From Plantago ovata (Eukaryota > Streptophyta > Magnoliopsida > Lamiales > Plantaginaceae), in NCBI GenBank assembly GCA_028274465.1, contig CM051457.1:65100899-65164898 (forward strand): a stretch of 64,000 bases of DNA, in the 5' to 3' direction. The position numbers and the translations under genes are program-made. This document shows positions 56,204 through 64,000 of the stretch, piece after piece; the first letter of the stretch is position 1, and each line of letters begins with the position of its first letter. Below the pieces are notes generated by a model. That model had not been told where the DNA came from, made no database searches, and worked only from the letters and a program-made list of their open reading frames with translations.

Positions 56204-57879
56204 AACTCCCCAAACCGAACCTTTGCTTGTCCTCAAGCAACTAAGCTAGACTCTAATGCAAAAAAGAATGCAACACACCAAATGGAGTCTCATGCCAAAT
56301 AAAATGAACTAATATACTGAATCTATCAAAAAACATATGAACAAGAACCATATAAATCAGAACATGAATATAGGTTGAAGAATGTCTCGATTGACTCATA
56401 CACATCCACATAAGCACTTATGTTAAAACAAGATAGTCTCTCGTAACAGTCTCTACCTGGACCTAGTCAGTGACGACGTAATGAAACATGTTAAGATACG
56501 AATGGTTGTCCCGTGCCTATGAAACTGAGAACTTACTGCTGTTCACCAAGTTAAGACTTTTCCTCAAAGAGGTCGAACCAGTACTGGCTCTCATCAAACG
56601 AAGGAGGGTTCCCTATAAAAGATAACACTCCCCTATTCTACCCATCTCTCAAGCAAAGCCTTAAGATTTTCACCACTTCATGAATGGCAGGACGAGGGTG
56701 GTCTAGAACAGATGACACTCAAAAATAAAAGACAAAAATAGAAAATTACAACACAATTACGAACATTACAAGAATTGGAAAATGAGACACAACACTTTGC
56801 TAAACTGCTATTTGGCTTTTTTTTACCATTCTTTGCTTTTTTGGGGTCTTTTTCTTTTTTTTCTTTTTTTTTTCTTTCCAGTTTCTTTTTCTCTTTTTTT
56901 TCTTTTTTCCTGGAATTTTTTCTTTCTTTTTTTTTCGGTTTTTTTTTTAGCCAGCAGTAGCACAACGAAAAAGAAACAAAATGACTCACACGACTTCCCC
57001 AAACCTATTCGAGAGAATAGGTTGGAGTACAAAATTTACGAGAAAGGAAAAATAAACTCACAACACAGAAATGGAAAAACGAAAAACAAGTCCAAAGATG
57101 GTGTAACCCCATCCCCAAACCTATTCGGAAGAATAGGTTGCAAACAAAGGATCACACAATCTCACACTACCTCCTTCCTAGGCATTTAGCAATCTCAAAG
57201 CATGGTGAAGACTTGTTGCCTCTTAGGTACATAATTACTCGGGAAAACAACCATAAGACCCTAACATGCATCATCCTCTTATAAAGGCCTTCGTGAACCG
57301 CAGTAGAGAAAACACCACTAAGTGATGTCGAGACTACCAAGCTTAACTAAGTGAAATACATAAAAAAATGTGACAAGCCAAGCGAGAAAAACCTCAAACA
57401 AATTCATAGAGATGAAGCATATGATTAATGTCATAATTAGTTAATCTACCCAATAAAAAAGTTCAAAAAATTTGGCAATAAACTCCACATAAAACATGCA
57501 TGATTATCCTAGGATGAATGTAGTGTATGCAACTAAATACTAAGAAAGCGGTAAACGTGCAAATGCAAATGCAAACAAAAGGTTTCACGAGTAATCATAA
57601 GCAAAACAAGTATACGAATACCCAGCGATAATCCCCCCCCCCAAACCTGAACGTCGTCGCTCGTCCCGAACGTCGAAAGTGGATTTAAGGTGAGAGCTAA
57701 ACTTGTACCTGTAACCTATAACACTCAAAGAAGTTCGTGAGAAACCAAAAACATACGAAAATATAAAATAAAACACAATGATATGCATGCAATAAAGCGG
57801 TAAAAAAAGCGATAAAAACTCTGGTTGCCTCCCGGATAGCGCCATTGTTTAAAGTCTTTGACTCGACTCCTATCTGCGC
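56204..57879 (-). other. Non-coding 3' internal region of D2
   Basis: No gene. It starts with a polypurine-type tract next to the LTR (GGTTTGGGGAGTT on the minus strand). It contains a pyrimidine-only-like run of about 130 bp (56815-56950), and CTATTCG/CGAATAG palindromes near 57005 and 57120. It matches D1 28334-29741. Confidence 0.7.
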
Positions 57880-60029
57880 CTAGCTCTTATTCTTGAGGGT
57901 ACTAGACTTCCCCTTCATGGATCTCCTCCTCATGCCACGATCTTGTGAATAAGAATGAACATAGGCAGCAAGACCACAGTAGTGAATAGTGTGAGAAGTA
58001 TCAGGTGGATCAGATATGGCTCGCAACACATGTCGCTTGCCATCCACTTCAATAGTGCAAGTCCTTCGGTAGATGTCCATCACGGAGCGTAGCTTGGTCA
58101 AGAACGTTCGACCCAGGAGAATAACATCCCCAGTCCCAGGTGTAGACGCCGGCATAACTACAAAATTGGTGTATAAAGAAGCTTCACCAATCTTGACCAA
58201 TACATTCTTCACAACGCCTTCGGGCCTCACAAAGGATCCATCCGCCAGTTGCACAATAGCCTTATGCTCAAATAGTTTTCCAAAGCTACTCTTCTCAAAC
58301 ACATTCAAAGGGAGCACATTAGAGTAGGATCCGGTGTCTAGTGTGGCACGGACATCTTCAAGCTCACCAATCCCGACCTTAATATCAAAACTTTGAGGGA
58401 GTGGCTCGGGATCCTCTTGCTCCTCTTCACTCTCGTCAGAACCAAGGTCCTTCTCTTCTTCCTTAGCCTGTGGAGGTTCTTCCTTCTTGCAACACTCGCA
58501 CTTAACAACCTTCTTGATGGTGATTTCGACAGGCAGATCACCCGCCATGGTAATGGACATCGACTTCTCAGTGTTGCTAGGCAGCTTGCCTTGTTCCCTA
58601 CTTGCTCCTCGGTCGATCAACTCTTGCATCTTTTGTTGGGCAAGACTAGTTCTCTCTTCCAACCTATCAAGCCTTGCCCTAGTCTTCTCAGAATCTTCTT
58701 CATAACGTTTGAGAAAACTTTGGGTGTGATCAACCATCTTTTGCAAATTCTCCATCAGTTGAGCCGACTTCGACTTCGGTGGCTCTTTCGGAGTGGGGTT
58801 TTCGCAGTGATCATTACCATAGTTAAGCCTACTACGGTCTTGGTTAGGGCCATAAGTTTGGCTATCCGGTGTATATCCTTGATTGTTTCGGAACCCTCTT
58901 CTCCAAAATCCCCCTCGAGGATTCCTACCATCTTGTCCGTAGCTAGCTTCTTGAGTACCAAACTCCGTAACAAAGGCTTCCTCTTTGCCTCCTTGAACCC
59001 AGTTGCCATCATCATACGCAAGCTTCGATCTACACATATGAGCTCCATGCCCATAGTTCTTGCATATTCAACAAAATTCGTTTGAAACAGTTGTTCCAGT
59101 GGCGCTCTTGAGGACTTGTTTCAATTCGTAGGTAAAGCACTCGAATTGATCCCCATTCCCCCTATACATAGGGGCTTCTTGAGTCGGTTGAGCATCAGGT
59201 CCACGTCTCCTAACCATCGCTCTTGGGTCCTTGAACTGCGAACCCTTAGCAAGCCTTTCGAAAACTGCCCAGACGGCTTCTGCGGTTTCCTCCCAAATAT
59301 TGCCTCGGCATTGGAAATCCACCACTTGTTGGTTCTCGAAGGTTAGTCCATTGTAGAAGTGTTGGACTAGGTCTGAAAGCTCAAAACCATGGTGAGGGCA
59401 CTTGTTCGTGAGATCTTGGAATCTCTCAAACGCGGTGTAGATGGTCTCATCATACTCCTGTTTGAATCCAGTGATTTGTGCCTTTAGCGCGGTACTCAAG
59501 GTGTGAGGGAAGTATTTTCCATGAAAGCTAAAAAAACCTTCTCCCAAGTGTCCAGCGAGCCTGCTGGTAGAGAACTCAACCATGACTTGGCTCTGTTGCC
59601 AAGCCCCAAAGCAAAAACCTTCATCCGCAACTCATCCGTTGTTATTTCAGCTCCGGGTCGTGGGAGTTGGTTGACGAAATCATCGATATCGTGCAAGTAC
59701 CCCATCACATCTTCCCTTGCTAAGCCATAGAACCTCGGAAGTTGTTGGAATGCGTGGTTCTTGATTTCCAGATCTCGAGTTGCAGACGAAAGAACAATCG
59801 CCGGTCCCCTCATACGATCCTTGGAGGGTTGAACCCATGCTTTCAGTGGCCTAGATTCTGCCATTCCGTCGATTTCCTTGAAAAGACTGTGTAGAGATTC
59901 AGAGAAATCGGTATCCTCTATTTCCTCTAGTTCACGCCTTTCAAGTAGTCGCCTTCTTTGGTGGTAGACTCTGTCGATCTCAGCAATGGAATTAGCAAGC
60001 GGTGTTCCTCTAGATCGTGTATGTGGCAT
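57880..60029 (-). pseudogene. gag: Athila/Tat-like gag and protease, element D2
   Basis: Starts MPHTRSRGTPLANSIAEID. The gag core carries PLKAWVQPSKDRMRGPAI, HAFQQLPRFYGLAREDVMGYLHD and GNRAKSWLSSLPAGSLDTWEKV, then FERFQDLTNKCPHHGF and LVQHFYNGL, wording typical of the Retrotrans_gag domain in Athila/Tat elements. Later come a glycine/asparagine-rich linker, a coiled-coil-like stretch (QLMENLQKMVDHTQSFLKRYEEDSEKTRARLDRLEERTSL) and a retropepsin domain (VRATLDTGSYSNVLPLNVFEK, VILLGRTFLTK). Sequence ends soon after the protease, with no RT. Gag forms the particle and the protease matures it. Broken in a few places. Confidence 0.85.
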
Positions 60030-60151
60030 ACACTATCTGTAACAAACTAGGAAAGGAGTATCAGATAGAGATTAAAAAGGAAAACTAAAACTACTAGAAA
60101 TAGGAATTGAATGCTGAAAAAATAAACAAATTAAACAGAAAAAAGGAGTAT
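60030..60151 (-). other. Short leader of D2
   Basis: About 120 bp between the primer site and the gag start; A/T-rich, nothing else seen. Confidence 0.55.
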
Positions 60152-60174
60152 AGTCCCCGACAACGGCGTCAATT
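60152..60174 (-). promoter_or_regulatory. Primer binding site of D2 (Athila/Tat type)
   Basis: On the minus strand TGACGCCGTTGTCGGGGACT follows the LTR after AAT. It resembles the TGGCGCCGTTGCCGGGGA site of Athila/Tat elements, usually matched to tRNA-Asp, with two differences. Confidence 0.75.
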
Positions 60175-61428
60175 TGATGCTGCACGAATTTGTCAGATTC
60201 GATCAACAAATAAATTTGTTATTTAGCCAAAGGCAATTCACAACTACAACGAAAACCGTAGTGTAGCAGTAGAATAACCTCGAGTGTCGATCTCTAAGGA
60301 CTATAACTAGCTTTATCTAATCTAATTTAGAATATAAAACAGCAGACGATTTAGCAAAGGTTTTTCTTAACAGATAATGGAGATTGGTGATAGCATGGTC
60401 CTTCAAAGCATAACGGGTTAATAATCATGCATAAATTCCACGGTTTTGCATGGAGATCTTTGATCAATGAATTGTCCAGTTGTAATTATCAAACACTACG
60501 AAGATAAAGATTTAGATAGGTCAAAGACCAATGAATTATCCAATTGTGTGCAATAATTAATCAACCATACGAAGATAGAGATTTAGATAGATCAAAGAAA
60601 TAAAGCAATAACACGGAGTATAATGCGCGATATAGCCATTAGCATAATTATCAACCCTTCGCTAAGAATTCACATACTATCACCAACGAGAACTTTAGCT
60701 ACTAATAGTTGTCATGCAATCAACAGAAATCATAGAATCAAACATGTTGAAAGATATATAAAAATAAGTAGAAAAACTATAAGATACAATGTTACCGAAG
60801 GTTGTCAGTCTCCGAAGAATCGCGATCTTACAAGCTCCAAACTGCTATGAAAAAGTATCTCCTAAGCTATGAACCCCCAGAACAGGCTCTGGGAAGTTCC
60901 TACCTAAAACTACAGAGAAAGGTGAGAGAAAAGGTCTGGAAAAGTATGAAAATCGGAGAAAAACTGAGCAACTATATATAGGCTTCGAATTAGTGTGGGG
61001 CGAAGGGCCCCACACACCAGGCGAGTCGCCTGGTGTGGGGCGATTCGCCCCACATCCCGGGCGATTCGCTCGGGAGTAAAACTCGGGAATTTCCGCGTTT
61101 TCGACGCGTTTTTGGATTTCTTCCCCTTTTCGTACTCGGTTTCTGACTTCTAGTGGCCTTCTAACCTCCAGATTCGACCCCTAAACTTCAAATCCTATCT
61201 GGAAACTTTCAGGTACTCCAATTAGGCTTCTGGAACACCAATTCCTTGTCAACTTCAATATAATTGCCCGGAAAACCTCGTTTTTCAACCAAAACCTGTA
61301 AAATAAAAACTAAAAGGAAACGTTACACTATTCTAATAAAATGCACTAAACTATAGCTAAATTAACATAGAGGATAGCTAAAATAGGTGAAAAAGACTCG
61401 AATGAAAGTGTAAAATACACATTCATCA
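60175..61428 (-). repeat. 5' LTR of D2
   Basis: Plus strand TGATGCTGCACG...CATTCATCA, 1,254 bp. TATA (CTATATATA, both strands) near 60971-60979. Four GC-rich palindromes at 60993-61075 lie just upstream of it in element sense. Confidence 0.9.
60993..61075. repeat. Run of four GC-rich palindromes in D LTR
   Basis: GTGTGGGG/CCCCACAC, CCAGGCGA/TCGCCTGG, TGTGGGGCGA/TCGCCCCACA and CCCGGGCGA/TCGCTCGGG follow one another, most with a one-base centre. Equivalent runs: 27898-27981, 54615-54698, 55785-55850 and 62744-62826. Confidence 0.88.
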
Positions 61429-61966
61429 GCTGAGCGAACGGAACAGAGCACAAACTGGACTGTACGGAGCACGAACGGTCTGGACGGAGCACCGCGGAGG
61501 CGGCCCGGTTGGGATCGGGCGGCACGAACGAAACAAATTGAACCGAACGAGATCGGGACGGAGATGGACGACGGCGGCGAACGGGGCGGATCGGACTGGT
61601 TGGAACGGACTGAGCTTGGCCGAGATTGATCGACGGCGGCAAAGCTCGAGTCGGTGGCGGCTCGAACGGAATCGAAACGGACGGATCGGAACAGAAAACG
61701 GCGCGGCTCAGGCGGGATGAATCGAAACCGGCGGCGGAACGGGCGGCGCAGATGGCGGCGCGACCAACGGTGGTGGTGTTCGGTGGAGATGAGGGTGGAG
61801 AGCGAGAGAGAAGCAGAGCGTTTGCCTTTTTCTTTTTTTTTTTTCTCTCTCAGTATGGTGGCGAAAATGAGAGAATGAGGGGAGGTAGGGTTAGTTTAGG
61901 GTTAGGGTTTCAGCTGATAGGCCTAAATAAAATGGGCCAGACAAGAGATTGGGCTAGCAATTGAGC
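61429..61966 (-). repeat. 3' LTR of H, middle piece
   Basis: GC-rich chromovirus LTR DNA (61435-61760), an A/G-rich tract on the minus strand, then telo-box-like TTAGGGTTT repeats (61886-61910) and TGGGCC (61933-61938). The arginine-rich open frames across it are composition products. Confidence 0.75.
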
Positions 61967-63176
61967 TGATGAACTGAAAGTTTGTCAGACTCAATTAATC
62001 AAATCAATTTGTTTTTAGCCAAAGGCAATTCACAACTACAACGAAAACCGTAGTGTAGCAGTAAAATAACCTCGAGTGTCGATCTCTAAGGACTATAACT
62101 AGATTTATCTAATTTAACTTAAACTATAAACTAAACAAATGACTTAGCACAAATTTTTCTTATCAAAGATACTGGAAGTTAGTGATAGTATGATCATTCA
62201 AAGCCAGCAGGTTAATAATCATGCATGAAGTACCCGATCGTTTTGCATAGAAATCTAAGATCATGAATTGTCCAATGTGTTCCGTTCAATTCAACACTAC
62301 GAAGATAGAAAGCTTAGATAGATCAAAGAAATAAAGCAATAACTCAAAGTCTGATTCGCGTTACAGCCATCATGCATAATTAAGAACCCTAGCTAAGAAA
62401 TCACACACTATCACCAACGATAGATTTAGCAACTCATATATGTCATGCAATCAACAAAAATCAAAGCAAGATTGAATGAAAACATGTTGAAAAATATAAA
62501 TATAAATAGAAAAATCGTGAGATACAATGTTACCAATGAAGGTTGTCAATCTCCGAAGAATGGCGAACTCACAAGCAAGATAATCCTCCAAATTGATTAA
62601 AAAAATAGTCTCCTATGCTAAAAATTCCCAGAACAGGCTCTGGAGAATTCCTATCTAAAACTAATGTGAAAAGTATGAAAAAAGGTCTGAGAAAGTATGA
62701 AAAACGTAGAAACAGAAGCAACTATATATAGGGGTTCGGAACGCGTGGGGCGAGTCGCCCCAGACACGGGGCGAACCGCCTGGTGTGGGGCGAACCGCCT
62801 CACATCCCGGGCGAACCGCCCGGGAGCTCCAGTCAGCGGAAACGCGTTTTTTACGCGTTTTTGGTCTTCTTTTCCTTTTCGGACTCGAATTTTGCCTTCC
62901 AGTGACCTTTAAGCCTTGAAACTCGACCCCTAGACCTCAAATCTTGCCCGGAACCTTCTAGATACATCACGGATGACCACGAAACACTGAATCTTCGTTC
63001 TCTTCAATATAATTGCCCGGAAAATCACGTTTTTCACCTAAAACCTGAAAAATGCAAACTAAAGGGAAACGTGACACTATTCTAATAAAATGCACTATAA
63101 TATAGCTAACTTAACATAGATGATAGCTAAATAGGTGAAAAAAGACTCGAATGAAGGTGTAAAATACACGTTCATT
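61967..63176 (-). repeat. Solo LTR D4 of the D family, in H's LTR
   Basis: TGATGAACTGAAAG...ACGTTCATTA, about 1.2 kb; the most diverged D LTR in the window, so probably the oldest. No clear target duplication. Palindromes at 62744-62826 keep full stems, such as CCCGGGCG/CGCCCGGG around AAC. Confidence 0.75.
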
Positions 63177-63389
63177 ATGGGGCCACGAAAATTGGGCCCA
63201 AAAGGAGTCAGATTGCTAACTAGTCCCAAAACGGAACAAACGAATCAATCCTACGCGAGCCAACTAAAGTCGAATTCGTTTACGCGGGAAATAAATTAAA
63301 TAATTACCGAATAAAATAATTTACTCCGATAATTAATTAATTAAATAATAAAATAATAAATAAATAATTAAAAAAAACGGGGTGTTACA
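63177..63389 (-). repeat. 3' LTR of H, right piece
   Basis: The 5' edge of the LTR in element sense: TGTAACACCCCG start at 63389, AT-rich tract, then GGGCCC/GGCCCA motifs near 63180-63203. The polypurine tract follows at 63390-63406. Confidence 0.8.
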
Positions 63390-63400
63390 CTCTTCCCCCC

Positions 63401-64000
63401 TTAAAAGAATTTGGTCCCCAAATTCGCACCTGAAAAGTTGAAGAGCTCGGGATACTGTCGTTGCATGTCATCCTCGCTTTCCCAGGTTGCCTCCTCGTAC
63501 TGATGGTTTCGCAACAGAACCTTTACTTGCTTGATTTGCCTGTTACGAAGTTGATGCACCTTTTGGTCTAGAATACGAACCGGTTGCTCCACATAAGATA
63601 AATCCTCCTCAATAGTCACCTCATCGGGTTGAATCACGTGCGACGGGTCAGGATAGTACTTCTTCAGTTGAGATACATGGAAGACATTGTGAATCCCAGT
63701 AATAGTAGTGGGTAGTTGCAACCGATAAGCCACAATACCAACTCTCTCAATGATCTCGTATGGTCCAACATACCGAGGGTTCAGTTTAGCTCTACGGCCC
63801 ATACGAACAATTCCTTTTCTCGGAGATAGCTTGAGAAAGACAAAATCACCAACTTCGAACTCCAATTCTCGCCTACGATTGTCGGCATAACTCTTTTGTC
63901 TACTTTGAGCAGTTCTCAATCGGTCTCGGATAAGCCTAACCTTTCCAAGGTTTCTTGTATCATCTCATTGAGAGTCCTATCTCCAGCTACAGGTGTAGAA
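63401..64000 (-). pseudogene. pol: Gypsy integrase end with chromodomain, element H
   Basis: The frame 63401-63919 reads [63 protein letters not shown] and the chromodomain [21 protein letters not shown]...[11 protein letters not shown], ending [17 protein letters not shown]. It is nearly identical to the end of 17803-18987, which places H with C in the Tekay-like clade. The integrase catalytic core lies beyond the window edge. Fossil. Confidence 0.88.

Larger units (their letters stand above)
53651..61428 (-). mobile_element. Athila/Tat-like gag-protease element D2, nested in H
   Basis: Reads leftward. 5' LTR 60175-61428, primer site 60152-60174, gag-protease region 57880-60029, non-coding 3' internal region 56204-57879, and 3' LTR 53651-53739 plus 55050-56203, split by solo LTR D3. 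It is flanked by a perfect 5-bp target duplication GCTGA (53646-53650 and 61429-61433). RT, RNase H and integrase are not seen. The LTRs differ at about six of the first ~400 compared bases, so it is fairly young. The coding part is broken in a few places. Confidence 0.88.
52143..64000 (-). mobile_element. Tekay-like Gypsy chromovirus H (nest host on the right)
   Basis: Reads leftward and enters from beyond the window end. Parts: integrase/chromodomain (63401-64000), polypurine tract (63390-63406) and 3' LTR. The LTR is split by D4 (61967-63176) and D2 (53651-61428) and then bounded by a B-family LTR piece. LTR pieces are 52143-53650, 61429-61966 and 63177-63389. Same family as C and E. It is the oldest element on this side, since D2, D4 and B' all lie in it. 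Confidence 0.83.

Overview
The window looks like repeat-dense, probably heterochromatic nuclear DNA of a flowering plant. It is a deep nest of LTR retrotransposons with no host gene I can defend. The plant call rests on Copia elements primed by the plant initiator-Met tRNA (TGGTATCAGAGC), a downstream extra ORF at the Sirevirus position, Gypsy chromoviruses ending in a chromodomain, and an Athila/Tat-type element with a CGCCGTTG primer site. I cannot name the species. A 100-N scaffold gap (43520-43619) separates two independent nests.

Left nest. Bases 1-2891 are the 3' end of one Sirevirus-like copy (A0). Its LTR (2892-4741) also serves as the 5' LTR of the next copy, A, which carries gag and protease. 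A is split by Copia element B (7697-26779). B holds a solo LTR of its own family (12327-14352, TSD CCATT) and a minus-strand Tekay-like chromovirus, C (15247-22591). A resumes with an integrase piece (26780-27132). It is then entered by the 3' end of Athila/Tat-like D1 (27133-29741), which is entered by plus-strand chromovirus E (29742-33650), which is entered in gag by minus-strand Sirevirus-like F (33651-43519).

Right nest. The 3' part of plus-strand Sirevirus-like G (43620-51944) sits in a B-family LTR piece (51945-52142). That piece sits in the 3' LTR of minus-strand chromovirus H (52143-64000). H's LTR is also entered by the gag-protease element D2 (53651-61428, TSD GCTGA), whose own 3' LTR holds solo LTR D3 (53740-55049, TSD GTAGT), and by solo LTR D4 (61967-63176).

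Most interesting signals. (1) The chromovirus LTRs look like host promoters: clustered site II (GGCCCA) motifs, telo-box sequences, a CT-rich leader, a conserved 90-110 bp GT-AG interval and a tRNA-like A-box/B-box relic. (2) The Sirevirus-like family is saturated with TTGCTGA/TCAGCAA, has a row of hairpins built from that motif between pol and the extra ORF, and has a 51-bp LTR minisatellite whose unit folds with a GAAA loop. (3) The B leader carries four periodic hairpins with compensating base changes. (4) The D LTRs carry runs of GC-rich palindromes beside the TATA box. (5) D2 carries only gag and protease between matched LTRs. Coding parts are fossil, mostly broken in a few places each; some single ORFs remain open.
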